The notes: generated from the sequence alone by a model not told the origin. 64,000 nt of DNA from Thalassotalea euphylliae (GCF_003390375.1 NZ_QUOT01000001.1:2914001-2978000); one strand, 5' to 3'; counted from the first letter of the stretch, positions 8,478-17,195 are shown. Numbers and translations are program-made.

Positions 8478-9440
8478 TTATTTTTCCGTTAACGATTGCT
8501 GGCGTGTTTTCTCAAATAATTTCTCAGCATCGTCAAGGAAGCTATCTACATCACTGCTGCTCGAGTATAAATAGCTTGGTGGCATGATGGTGGCATCGTA
8601 TTGTGGTCTAGGATTAAATTCCGGTTGTCTGCTGAAATGAACCAAAGCTCCACCACCGAAGAATATTAACGTTAAGGTTGCTGCTGCAGCCATACGTCGA
8701 CGCTCGCTCATATGAAAGCCGATATAGCAGTTTAGCCAAAACAGGGTAAATGCCACGCCAATAGGCAAAGCATAGGTGAGCCATGCGATAGGCCAATTGC
8801 TGGACGTATTAAAACTAACCAAGGCTTGCACTATATCCGTCAGCATCAGTAGCAAGAAAAACACAAAGCATGTGCCTATTTGATGCATTACTCTGGCGTC
8901 ATTCTTGGTCAAATGCGATACCAAGGACACGAGCGCTGGCCATATACTAAACACCAAGGCCATACCAATGGCAGGCACAAGCAACTGGGTAAAGTTAACT
9001 TCTTTGCCTTTATCAAGGTAAGTTAACCAGCCGGAGGCCAGTGTAAAGAGCAGAATACTTAACCCTATGACCAGAGGATTGCGGGCAAGATTGATTAACG
9101 TTTCAAAGGCGCTAAATGGCACACTTTCTGGCACGGGATGTTGTGGAAATAGCAGGCGGATTTGGCTGTTGCCAAGGGCAATCACATCGCCTGATTTTAC
9201 AATATGACCATGAGCTGTTTGTTTACTTTGCCCTAAAAAAGAGCCGTTAAGACTATTGTCATCCTCTACTACCCAGTCCTTGCCATTGTAATTAACCGAC
9301 AAGTGCTCAGGGCAAACATGAGGGTCGCTAACAATAACGTCGTTGGTATAGGCTCGGCCAATTTTTACCGAGCAATTATTATACTTTTGGCGGCTGATAA
9401 GCTTATGGCCTTTGCTCAGCTCTTCGATAATTATTTCCAT
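8478..9440 (-). CDS. FHA-domain multi-pass membrane protein
   Basis: A 320-residue protein with a forkhead-associated domain at about residues 20-95 (KIGRAYTNDVIVSD, then SLNGSFLG, then SGDVIALGNSQIRLLF) and about six predicted transmembrane helices between 115 and 265 (for example LVIGLSILLFTLASGWLTYL, VFFLLLMLTDIVQAL). FHA domains bind phosphothreonine peptides. Here the usual V-S-R-x-H stretch reads V-C-P-E-H, so a phosphate-contacting Ser is Cys. It overlaps the upstream protease by 10 bases, so the two are co-translated; a joint role at the inner membrane is inference. No kinase or phosphatase is adjacent. Confidence 0.8.
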   Translation of the reverse strand: MEIIIEELSKGHKLISRQKYNNCSVKIGRAYTNDVIVSDPHVCPEHLSVNYNGKDWVVEDDNSLNGSFLGQSKQTAHGHIVKSGDVIALGNSQIRLLFPQHPVPESVPFSAFETLINLARNPLVIGLSILLFTLASGWLTYLDKGKEVNFTQLLVPAIGMALVFSIWPALVSLVSHLTKNDARVMHQIGTCFVFFLLLMLTDIVQALVSFNTSSNWPIAWLTYALPIGVAFTLFWLNCYIGFHMSERRRMAAAATLTLIFFGGGALVHFSRQPEFNPRPQYDATIMPPSYLYSSSSDVDSFLDDAEKLFEKTRQQSLTEK

Positions 9441-10696
9441 GATACTGACTCCATAAACTGCTTAGTAAAGGCCAATGCCATGTTCTTTTCGACGCCTGCA
9501 ATGGTGAAGTGGCTGATTAATGCTTGCGTATCACGGTCAACCGATAAACCTAGATAAAGTACATCAAATAAGTCGGGAAACTTTTTATAGTTGCGAGTGC
9601 ACAAAATACTTTTGTTGTTAATCTTGCTAGATGCGGGCATCACAATATCGTGATGACAGGCAAATTCGGTAACATCGTCTTTCGTTGCTTTGTTACTCGC
9701 AACTGCACGTGCAACTTGACGTTGATACAAATGATAAAATTTAAAATCGCTAATTTTACTGGTTTCCATATATTGGAATTGCATTTCGATGCCACCAGTA
9801 AAAAAGTTGTTATCGATGAAAGTATCTTCATCCATTGCACAATTGGCGACAACTGATTGAATAAGGGCATCTTGCTTATCGGTATTTGACTCACCCCAAC
9901 AGCGGATAAAAGGTACATCTATGGTTGGAATTATGCCGTAGCCTAGCATTTTGGGCTGCCACTGGCTGGTCAACAGGGTATCGACCATAGCCTTTTGGTT
10001 AGCAATAAGTTGCTCCGCCATTTGTTGCTCTATGGTTTCAGGGGGCGAGCTTTTATACTCATTAAACAGCTTAGCGAGCTTGTCATGAGGCACCAAAAAG
10101 CCGATCTGATTACCAGAGGTGGCAACATTAATACCAACGACTTGCTCTGCTTTGTTAACCACAGGCCCGCCACTCATGCCGGAGTTTACTGATCCCGTAA
10201 AATGGATTTTGTCAGTAAAGGATTCTTTCTTTAAACCATTGTAGGTGCCGGGAACGACAATCATTCCAAGATCATGCGGGTTACCTAACGAATAGAGTTT
10301 TTCACCTTTGGTGGGCGCATGATCTGCAATCGAGAAAAATGCCATTGGCGAAGGCACGTCGCGCTTAACCAAGGCCAGATCATTGATAACATCAACACTG
10401 GCTAAGCTTAATTCGCCTTTATTGCCTTGATGATCTAAATATTGAATTTGATATTTCTCAGGATACTGGGCATGGCCTGAAATTACGTGATAGTTCGTTG
10501 CGATTAATCCGTCGGCGGTAATTTGAAAACCTGAGCCAATTGTTGACTTCTCACCACTGGCCTTATCAATTAGCCGGATTTGGTATAGAGATGGTGCTAA
10601 CTGTTTAAAAATCGTGCCCGCTTGTTCAGCTGCAGACAGCGTAAACACAGAGAAAAGTGGGCTGAAGATTAACAGCAGAGTAATTAATACCTTCAT
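9431..10696 (-). CDS. Exported trypsin-like serine protease
   Basis: A 421-residue S1-family, Deg/HtrA-like protease without an obvious PDZ domain. It has a signal peptide (MKVLITLLLIFSPLFSVFTL then SAAEQ) and a catalytic triad: His in ATNYHVISGHA, Asp in INDLALVK and Ser in NSGMSGGPVV. The C-terminal 190 residues match nothing I recognise and contain several Cys. The ATG at 10696 is chosen because GGAAG lies 5-6 bases upstream; the ATG four codons earlier has its purine run only two bases away. It overlaps the FHA gene, suggesting a functional pair. Confidence 0.85.
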   Translation of the reverse strand: MKVLITLLLIFSPLFSVFTLSAAEQAGTIFKQLAPSLYQIRLIDKASGEKSTIGSGFQITADGLIATNYHVISGHAQYPEKYQIQYLDHQGNKGELSLASVDVINDLALVKRDVPSPMAFFSIADHAPTKGEKLYSLGNPHDLGMIVVPGTYNGLKKESFTDKIHFTGSVNSGMSGGPVVNKAEQVVGINVATSGNQIGFLVPHDKLAKLFNEYKSSPPETIEQQMAEQLIANQKAMVDTLLTSQWQPKMLGYGIIPTIDVPFIRCWGESNTDKQDALIQSVVANCAMDEDTFIDNNFFTGGIEMQFQYMETSKISDFKFYHLYQRQVARAVASNKATKDDVTEFACHHDIVMPASSKINNKSILCTRNYKKFPDLFDVLYLGLSVDRDTQALISHFTIAGVEKNMALAFTKQFMESVSWK

Positions 10697-11038
10697 TAAG
10701 ACTTCCATTGCTTCTAATTCAATTCATTGTGCCAAGTATTTGAGGTAACAAACAGTACTTAAATGAAAAAATCGTTAATTGCATGAATTGGTTGAGTACT
10801 CGATTTGGCGCTACAGATAACAGTACGATGCAGCAGGGTTTTTCTTTCAGTTTTGCACTATTTTTCTTTTACAGTCATAAGTGGTTGAAAAACAAGCAGT
10901 AAGTTGTCTTTATTCTTTACAGTTGATTTGTTGGTTGAGATTTTATTTGGTTTAAGTTGTTGAAATTGTTATTTAAAAATTTACTGGTATTACCTTTGCT
11001 TGCTAGAGCTCGTTTTATCAAGTAGCAAGGAGCAATAA
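10697..11038. other. AT-rich divergent intergenic region
   Basis: The 342 bases separate the protease (minus) from the PEP-CTERM gene (plus). They must contain both promoters. I see T-rich tracts and no convincing ORF, RNA gene or operator. Confidence 0.6.
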
Positions 11039-11891
11039 ATGCTTAAAAAAACAAAAACTAGGACTAGCCTTTCTCTCTTCTGTACTAATTTTCTCACAGC
11101 AAGCCTCGGCTTCTTTAATTGATGGTTGGGGGGTGTATGTTAACTCGCAAGTTGTTGGAGACTGCGGCCATAGTAGCTGTAGTGTGAATAGTGACTTCTT
11201 TCCTAATATCATTGCTTACGATGAAGAAGGCGGTCAACACCAAAGCTCAGGTTCAGTGAGCGGGTATAGTGATTTTGGTGAGTCTAGAGCCTATGCCAAT
11301 CTTGACGGCTTTGGCTTTTTGCCAACCTTAAAAGTCTACGCAAGTTCTGAGTTTGGTGAAAACAGTATCGCTCGAGCATTTGCGGTGCAACATTACACCT
11401 ACCAAGGAAGTGATGATCACACCGTAGATTTAAATTTCAACTTGCATGGTGTTGTTTCGCCTTCTGGAGTTGATGTTACTAATTATCTCACGGCTTCTGT
11501 CGCAGTATTAACCGGCCCAAGTGATCGATTTTTACGCTGGGACCCGTTTGATATTGAGTATCTATACGAAGAACTGGGTGGAAACTTTGAGCAAGTGGGT
11601 ATTGAACAAGTAGGCATTGAGCTTGGTGAGCAGGACGTCCCCGACAGCTTGTCATTCAATATCGACAATGGCCAGTCATTTTATGTATTGACTGAAATTT
11701 CAGCGTCTACGTTTGCAGGTACTGCCGATGGTTGGAACACGCTGTCACTTAATTTTACAGACACGAGTGGCTTAACTGCGGCCTTTGGAGGCAGCCTATC
11801 TAACAATCAGCCAGCAGTTTCTGTTCCATTACCGACGACTTGGGTGATGTTAATCTTAGGCTTAGGTTTAATTGCTCGTCGTCGCTTATAA
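11039..11891 (+). CDS. PEP-CTERM sorting-domain protein, frame broken at an A7 tract in the signal peptide
   Basis: The ATG at 11039 has an ideal AGGAG site seven bases upstream, but its frame runs into TGA at 11120. The +1-shifted frame reads LKKQKLGLAFLSSVLIFSQQ then ASASLIDGWGVYVN, a perfect signal peptide joined to the mature protein, and has no start codon of its own. Dropping one A from A7 (11045-11051) restores one frame. The mature part is a Gly/Ser/Asp-rich beta protein with a short duplication (EQVGIEQVGI) and ends VPLPTTWVMLILGLGLIARR, a PEP-CTERM-like signal that an exosortase would cleave, although the motif is P-L-P rather than P-E-P. The fallback GTG at 11133 would lack export. 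Cause: sequencing indel, mutation or slippage. Confidence 0.72.
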
Positions 11892-11962
11892 CGCTTTTGC
11901 AACGACAAATGTTAGGCAGCTTGCAGCCCGTGCTGCACTGTTTACGTCTATCGTTAAGGTTT

Positions 11963-11991
11963 AGGGTGGTGTTATTTCCACCCTAATTTTT
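11963..11991 (+). terminator. Rho-independent terminator of the PEP-CTERM gene
   Basis: AGGGTGG at 11963-11969 pairs with CCACCCT at 11978-11984 and is followed by AATTTTTC. It overlaps the stop codon of the convergent thioesterase gene. Confidence 0.65.
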
Positions 11992-12466
11992 CTTCAAAAT
12001 CATTATCGAGCTTTTTAGCAAAGTCTTTCGCTTGAATTGCCACTTTTTCAAGCTGCTTATCTTCGTCGCTTATCGCCGTATACGCAGGAACTGGCGTTGG
12101 ATAGCCAGTATCATCAACCGCCATAAAAGTAATGAAGCATCGGTTGGTAACCGCTTGTTTACCTGTTTTGGGGTCGCCAGCGCGCACAACCACATAAATA
12201 TGCATACTCGATTTTCCGGTATGAACAATTCGTGCTTCAATGCTAATTAATTGACCGACAAGAATGGGTCGAATAAACCGTATCGCGTTAGCCGATACCG
12301 TTACACAGTAGTGTTTACTCCACTGAGCAGCACATGCATAGGAAGCTTGATCTATCCACTTCATCACCATACCGCCGTGTACTTTGCCACCAAAGTTAAC
12401 ATCGGTTGGCTCAGCCAGAAAACGAAACTCTACGGTATTACTTGTGGGGGTGTTATCTGTTGTCAT
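11972..12466 (-). CDS. Acyl-CoA thioesterase, hotdog fold (YciA/BACH-like)
   Basis: Hydrolyses acyl-CoA to free acid and CoA in the cytoplasm. The 164-residue protein has the hotdog signature at residues 18-45 (PTDVNFGGKVHGGMVMKWID, then QASYACA), where the Asn/Gly/His region and the helix Asp form the active site, and a second conserved strand ANAIRFIRPILVGQLI. Length is right for a single-hotdog enzyme. Chain-length preference cannot be read from sequence. Confidence 0.88.
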   Translation of the reverse strand: MTTDNTPTSNTVEFRFLAEPTDVNFGGKVHGGMVMKWIDQASYACAAQWSKHYCVTVSANAIRFIRPILVGQLISIEARIVHTGKSSMHIYVVVRAGDPKTGKQAVTNRCFITFMAVDDTGYPTPVPAYTAISDEDKQLEKVAIQAKDFAKKLDNDFEEKLGWK

Positions 12467-12581
12467 AAATAGCCCTATTTATGCAATTGCTGAATAAATT
12501 AAATCTGATAATCATCTAGTTATCATATAAATGCAAATGCTTCTGGTGGGAAAGCCGCCATTTTTAATCGTCATTCACAAA

Positions 12582-12599
12582 ATGACACCTGTGTGACAC
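12582..12599 (-). promoter_or_regulatory. Candidate Pho box, inverted orientation
   Basis: Read on the minus strand, GTGTCAC, a 4-base spacer (ACAG) and GTGTCAT match the PhoB consensus of two CTGTCAT/C half-sites spaced by 11 bp, with one mismatch per half-site. It lies 34 bp upstream of a second, plus-oriented array. Confidence 0.55.
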
Positions 12600-12632
12600 T
12601 TGTTAGTCTAGTGTCAACAATTGTTCATACGT

Positions 12633-12677
12633 CAGTCATAAACATGCCACCTAGCTGTCATTTTTCTCACCTATATT
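12633..12677 (+). promoter_or_regulatory. Tandem Pho-box array and -10 of the alkaline phosphatase operon
   Basis: Heptamers at exactly 11-bp steps: CAGTCAT (12633), ATGCCAC (12644), CTGTCAT (12655, perfect) and CTCACCT (12666, weak), with AT-rich 4-base spacers in between. A TATATT hexamer at 12672-12677 lies 10 bases after the central box 12644-12661, the spacing seen at PhoB-activated promoters where the Pho box replaces the -35. This predicts induction under phosphate starvation. Confidence 0.7.
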
Positions 12678-12771
12678 CGGTTCGCTGTTGGGCAACTTCT
12701 GCGGTAAGTAAGAATAAAAAGAGCCCTCCTAAGCAACTTCAAACTAAAAACAAACTTCAGAGGAACGAGAC

Positions 12772-14352
12772 ATGCATTCTCGATGGATTCTTCGCTCGCT
12801 AATTGCTTCGGCACTAGCAACGAGCGCACAGGCGGCAGTGCTACCAGATGTGCAAAAATCAAGTAGCTGGTACAGCAATGCAGAGCAAGTGATCACAAAT
12901 AAGCTTGGGCAAACAACCAAAGACAAAGCAAAAAATGTCATTTTATTTGTCGGTGACGGTATGGGAATTTCTACCTTAACGGCAGCGCGTATTTTACAGG
13001 GGCAATTGGCAGGGCAATCAGGCGAAGAAGGTTATTTGTCGTTTGAAACTTTCCCGTATTCTGCACAAGTTAAAACTTACAACGTTGACGCGCAAACCCC
13101 TGATTCTGCTGGCACAATGACGGCAATGATTTCCGGTGTAAAAACCGATGTTGGAGTTATCGGTGTTGACGAAGATATCGAACGTGGCAATTGCGCAACC
13201 GTTAAAGGTAATGAGCTAGTCAGCGCAGTTGAACTTGCAGAAATTCGTGGTCTATCAACGGGTGTGGTTTCGACTGCTCGTATTACGCATGCAACACCAG
13301 CAGCTACCTATGCAAAATCAGCTGATCGCAATTGGGAAGATGTGTCAGACATGCCTGAGGCTGCTGTTGCTGGCGGGTGTGAAGATATCGCCTCTCAGCT
13401 CGTTAATTTCGAGAAAAATTTAGAAATACGCTTTCCTGGTATTGATGTAGACGGTATTGAAGTTGCCATGGGCGGTGGCCGTCGTCACTTTCTACCTAAA
13501 GATGCGGCATTTAACAGTGCTGATGCACGCAGTGAGGTAGAGGGCGATCGCACCGACGAGCGTGACTTGACTGCTGAATGGCAAACAACATACAGCAATG
13601 GCACTTACGTTATGGACAAAGCGGGCTTTGATGCGATTGACGCTTCAACCGCAACGAAAGTGCTGGGCTTATTTAACGAATCACATATGCAATATGAAGC
13701 CGATCGCGCTAATGATATTGCGGGTGAGCCTTCATTGTCTGAAATGACCAGCAAAGCGATTGATATCTTAGACAATAATGACAAGGGTTACTTGTTAGTG
13801 GTTGAATCTGGCCGTATAGATCACGGTCACCACGCAGGTAATGCTTATAATGCACTTTACGATACCGTTGAGTTCGCCAAAGCTGTGCAAGCAGCAGCTG
13901 ACGCCACAGACCCTGAAGAAACTTTGATTTTGGTAACAGCGGATCACAGCCATGTATTTACCATTGCCGGTTACCCTAAACGTGGTAATCCAATTTTAGG
14001 GAAAGTGGTTTCAGTAGGCAGCGACGAGCCAAGTCTAGCCTCTGACGGCATGCCCTATACCACACTTGGTTATACAAATGGTCGTGGTTTTGCTGATTTA
14101 GGCAGTGAAACGAATGCTGACGCTATTTACGGCATTGACCCAAATGCGGGTCGTAAAGATATTTCCGCAGTTGATACCACAGCCCCAGGTTTCCACCAAG
14201 AAACCACTATTCCGTTAAGCTCTGAAACACATGCTGGTGAAGATATTTCACTTCATGCCAAAGGTCCAGGTGCACATTTAGCCCAAGGTGTTGTTGAGCA
14301 AAATGTTGTATTTCATTTAATTAATCAATCCCTTGGCTTACTGAACGACTAG
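12772..14352 (+). CDS. phoA: Alkaline phosphatase, PhoA family (first copy)
   Basis: A 526-residue exported phosphomonoesterase releasing phosphate from organic esters. The signal peptide (WILRSLIASALATSAQA) ends near residue 22. Metal and catalytic motifs are intact: VGDGMGIST, nucleophile Ser at about 111 in PDSAGTMTAM, RITHATPAATYAKSADRNWE, GGGRRHF, ESGRIDHGHHAGN, VTADHSH and the final His motif SSETHAGED. AGAGGA precedes the ATG. It is first in a three-gene unit and carries a Pho-box promoter. It is clearly a paralogue of the next gene. Confidence 0.95.
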   Translation: MHSRWILRSLIASALATSAQAAVLPDVQKSSSWYSNAEQVITNKLGQTTKDKAKNVILFVGDGMGISTLTAARILQGQLAGQSGEEGYLSFETFPYSAQVKTYNVDAQTPDSAGTMTAMISGVKTDVGVIGVDEDIERGNCATVKGNELVSAVELAEIRGLSTGVVSTARITHATPAATYAKSADRNWEDVSDMPEAAVAGGCEDIASQLVNFEKNLEIRFPGIDVDGIEVAMGGGRRHFLPKDAAFNSADARSEVEGDRTDERDLTAEWQTTYSNGTYVMDKAGFDAIDASTATKVLGLFNESHMQYEADRANDIAGEPSLSEMTSKAIDILDNNDKGYLLVVESGRIDHGHHAGNAYNALYDTVEFAKAVQAAADATDPEETLILVTADHSHVFTIAGYPKRGNPILGKVVSVGSDEPSLASDGMPYTTLGYTNGRGFADLGSETNADAIYGIDPNAGRKDISAVDTTAPGFHQETTIPLSSETHAGEDISLHAKGPGAHLAQGVVEQNVVFHLINQSLGLLND

Positions 14353-14362
14353 GAGTAGTGAC

Positions 14363-16186
14363 ATGAAAACTTTAAAAATTTTGTCGTTGTCAATTTTGGT
14401 CGCACTAACTGGCTGTGACGGTGATGATGGTAGCGATGGTACAAACGGCACTAATGGTACCAATGGTTTAAACAGTTTAGTGCTGCAAACACCGCTAGCG
14501 GTGGGTAACGCCAATTGCTTAAACGGCGGCGTTCAAATTGACTCGGGTTTAGATGACAACGGCAATAATACGCTTGATGCTGGCGAAATTGATGCCACGG
14601 AATTTGTCTGTGCACCAACCATTACAAATGCTAGCGGAGGTGCCGCTGATGTTACCAGCACCAATACTTGGTTTACCCAAGCTAAGCGTCGCGTTGAAAT
14701 TGCACAAAACCGTGCTGAGGCAATTGAAATCGCCAAAGGTCAAGCGAAAAACGTGATCTTGTTTGTCGGCGATGGCTTAGGCATTTCAACCATTACCGCA
14801 GCGCGAATTATGGCGGGGCAGCAGGCCGGCTTAGCGGGTGAAGAGTACGAGCTAAGTTTTGATAAATTCCCCTATTCTGGCTTTGTTAAAACTTACAACG
14901 TTGATGCGCAAACACCAGATTCTGCGGGTACGATGACAGCGATGATGTCAGGTGTTAAAACTGATGTTGGCGTGATTGGTGTTGCTGAGGGGATATCGCG
15001 CAGTGATTGTGCCTCAGTCGCTGGCCAAGAGTTGGTTACTGCGCTTGAAATGGCCGAAATTGTTGGCAAATCAACGGGGGTTATCTCAACGGCTCGTATT
15101 ACCCATGCAACGCCCGCGGCAACTTATGCAAAGTCGGCGGATCGCAACTGGGAAGATGTCTCCGACATGCCTGCCGATGCAGTTGCCGCTGGCTGTGAAG
15201 ACATTGCTTCGCAACTTGTGAATTTTGAGAGCAATCTAGAAGCCCGTTTTGCAGGCTTAGATGTTGACGGTATTGAGGTGATGTTCGGTGGTGGTCGTCG
15301 TCACTTCTTGCCAAAAGATGCAGCGTTCAATACTGGTGACGCGGTAAGCAGTGTAGAAGGTGATCGTACCGATGGCCGTGACCTAACTGCTGAGTGGCAA
15401 GCTAAATACAGTGCTGGTCAATATGTTATCGACCAAGCTGGCTTTGATGCCATCAACCCTGCCACGACAGAGCGTGTTTTCGGTTTGTTTAACGAGTCGC
15501 ACATGCTCTATGAAGCAAACCGCAGTGAAGACGCACTGGGCGAGCCATCGCTCACTGAAATGACTGCGAAAGCAATTGATGTGTTGGACAACAATGATGA
15601 AGGCTTCTTCTTAATGGTTGAGTCGGGTCGTATAGACCATGGTCACCACGCAGGCAGTGCCTACAACGCGTTAACCGATACCATAGAGTTTGCTAAAGCG
15701 GTTGATGCAGCGGTTAAGGCGACAAACCCAGAAGATACATTAATTATTGTCACCGCTGACCACAGCCATGTCTTTACCATTGCCGGCTATCCGAAACGCG
15801 GTAACCCAATTTTGGGTAAAGTGGTAAGTGTTGGTAATGAAGAGCCAAGCCTTGCGGCAGACGGCTTACCATATACCACTGTGGGGTACACTAATGGTCG
15901 AGGCTTTAAAGACTTGGGGAATGAAACCGATGCCGATGTTGCCTACAGCATGGAAGTCGTCAATGACCGTCAAGATCTAACGACCGTTAACACCGAGTCT
16001 TCGGGCTTCCATCAAGAAGCTTTGATCCCGTTAAGCTCTGAAACGCATGCGGGTGAAGATGTTGGTGTCTATGCCATGGGGCCTGGTGCGCATTTAGTGA
16101 CAGGGACTAATGAGCAAAGCTTAATCTTCCATGTTATGAATCATGCTGCCGACTTTGTCGCACAAGCGGACGAAGCATTAGAGTAG
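14363..16186 (+). CDS. Alkaline phosphatase lipoprotein with N-terminal collagen-like and DUF7151-like segment
   Basis: A 607-residue paralogue of the preceding gene, ten bases downstream. The start is a lipoprotein signal (ILVALTGC, lipid Cys at about residue 18; the +2 residue is Asp, which in E. coli favours inner-membrane retention). Then comes a short Gly-x-x tract (SDGTNGTNGTNGLN) and a DUF7151-like module at about 38-85 with two Cys (NANCLNGG, EIDATEFVC) and a Ca-like DDNGNNTLDAGE loop. The phosphatase domain carries the same motifs as copy 1 (Ser nucleophile near 188, ESGRIDHGHHAG, VTADHSH, SSETHAGED). So one phosphatase is soluble and one is surface- or membrane-anchored. Confidence 0.93.
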   Translation: MKTLKILSLSILVALTGCDGDDGSDGTNGTNGTNGLNSLVLQTPLAVGNANCLNGGVQIDSGLDDNGNNTLDAGEIDATEFVCAPTITNASGGAADVTSTNTWFTQAKRRVEIAQNRAEAIEIAKGQAKNVILFVGDGLGISTITAARIMAGQQAGLAGEEYELSFDKFPYSGFVKTYNVDAQTPDSAGTMTAMMSGVKTDVGVIGVAEGISRSDCASVAGQELVTALEMAEIVGKSTGVISTARITHATPAATYAKSADRNWEDVSDMPADAVAAGCEDIASQLVNFESNLEARFAGLDVDGIEVMFGGGRRHFLPKDAAFNTGDAVSSVEGDRTDGRDLTAEWQAKYSAGQYVIDQAGFDAINPATTERVFGLFNESHMLYEANRSEDALGEPSLTEMTAKAIDVLDNNDEGFFLMVESGRIDHGHHAGSAYNALTDTIEFAKAVDAAVKATNPEDTLIIVTADHSHVFTIAGYPKRGNPILGKVVSVGNEEPSLAADGLPYTTVGYTNGRGFKDLGNETDADVAYSMEVVNDRQDLTTVNTESSGFHQEALIPLSSETHAGEDVGVYAMGPGAHLVTGTNEQSLIFHVMNHAADFVAQADEALE

Positions 16187-16306
16187 CAGTACGTGAGCGT
16201 TGAGCTTTTGGAATAACTAAAGCTCAGCCTTACAAGAAACTAATACATGAAAGTAGTTCAAGAAAGTAACAAAAATAAGCGATAAAAGGAATTGGAGGGC
16301 GCTGCT

Positions 16307-17140
16307 ATGCGTCCTCTATCTTCAATTATGAAAATGACAAAATCAGTGAGTTTTATTTTACTGTTAACAAGCTTGCCAGCTTTAGTATTAGCGGGTGAGA
16401 ATGATAAGGCAGATTCAGAGTCGCAATCATGCAACGCTGAATATTTAGTAGCGCACTTTGAGCAAAGCTTTGGTGATTCAAATACGTATGCGAAGCATTA
16501 CGCCAAAGAACATGTTTTCCATGGTGAAGCGCATAGCAATCGCAATGCTCATGAAAGTGCTCAGGAAAATGTTCAGGAGTTAGTGCTTGTTCGCAAAGGC
16601 CAACGGGTCGCCCATTATAATCCCAAACACCAAATTGCTAATATCTGGTATTTAAGTAAGCAAAATCAACAGCAGTTAACCCGTGTATTCGAACAGTACC
16701 AACAAGGTATTGAGTATCAATCGGGTGAACTGAAAGCTCCGAGTCAGTGGCACTATGTTCGCAGCTTGGTCAAGCAAGATTTATTAACGCGCATGAGCCT
16801 CGAACAAACAAGCGAGCAAGGCTGTCAGCAAGTGAAACACTATGCACTAGAAACAGCAACACATCAGTATCAGCTTAAATGGTTACCTGCTGTGGAATTA
16901 CCGAGAGAGCTAGTTGTGACGAATAAACACAATGGACAAACAAACCGCTTGCAGCTAACTAAACTCGAAAACGATAAAGTAGCGGCTAAGCAAGTTGCTC
17001 ATCAACAGTTTGCCAAGTGGGACGCATTGCCAACAACTGACTATGCGGATGTCGGCGACAACGAAAACAACCCGTTTCTAGCGAAGATGATCAATCAGGG
17101 CTTTAGCGGAATATCTACCTCACATCACCATAGTCACTAA
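16307..17140 (+). CDS. Exported His/Gln-rich protein of unknown function in the phosphatase operon
   Basis: I do not recognise the family. The 277-residue protein has a signal peptide (SVSFILLLTSLPALVLAG), two Cys in the mature part, a charged His-rich region (HVFHGEAHSNRNAHE) and a terminal HHHSH tail suggestive of metal binding. The beta-rich middle (LVLVRKGQRVAHYNPKHQIA) is vaguely like LolA/LolB-type lipoprotein carriers, but this is weak. The ATG at 16307 is chosen because GGAGG lies eight bases upstream; ATG 16328 is possible. It lies 120 bases after the second phosphatase with no clear terminator between, so co-regulation by phosphate is likely. Confidence 0.75.
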   Translation: MRPLSSIMKMTKSVSFILLLTSLPALVLAGENDKADSESQSCNAEYLVAHFEQSFGDSNTYAKHYAKEHVFHGEAHSNRNAHESAQENVQELVLVRKGQRVAHYNPKHQIANIWYLSKQNQQQLTRVFEQYQQGIEYQSGELKAPSQWHYVRSLVKQDLLTRMSLEQTSEQGCQQVKHYALETATHQYQLKWLPAVELPRELVVTNKHNGQTNRLQLTKLENDKVAAKQVAHQQFAKWDALPTTDYADVGDNENNPFLAKMINQGFSGISTSHHHSH

Positions 17141-17157
17141 TTGAAATAGTGATGTGA
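17120..17157 (+). terminator. Possible terminator after the phosphatase operon
   Basis: TCACATCAC at 17120-17128 pairs with GTGATGTGA at 17149-17157, and a nested TCACTA/TAGTGA hairpin is an alternative fold. The arm includes the end of the coding sequence. The following AGTTTATTTTCG is only moderately T-rich. Confidence 0.4.
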
Positions 17158-17195
17158 AGTTTATTTTCGTGTTGCACTTGGCAGATATGGCGGTA

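Noticed and set aside
8478..8796. 60-codon minus frame inside the FHA gene (8614-8796)
   Set aside because: Alternate frame of the FHA-protein gene with no start context.
12772..16186. Tandem alkaline phosphatases as an assembly duplication
   Set aside because: The copies differ at many positions and have different N-termini, so they are real paralogues.
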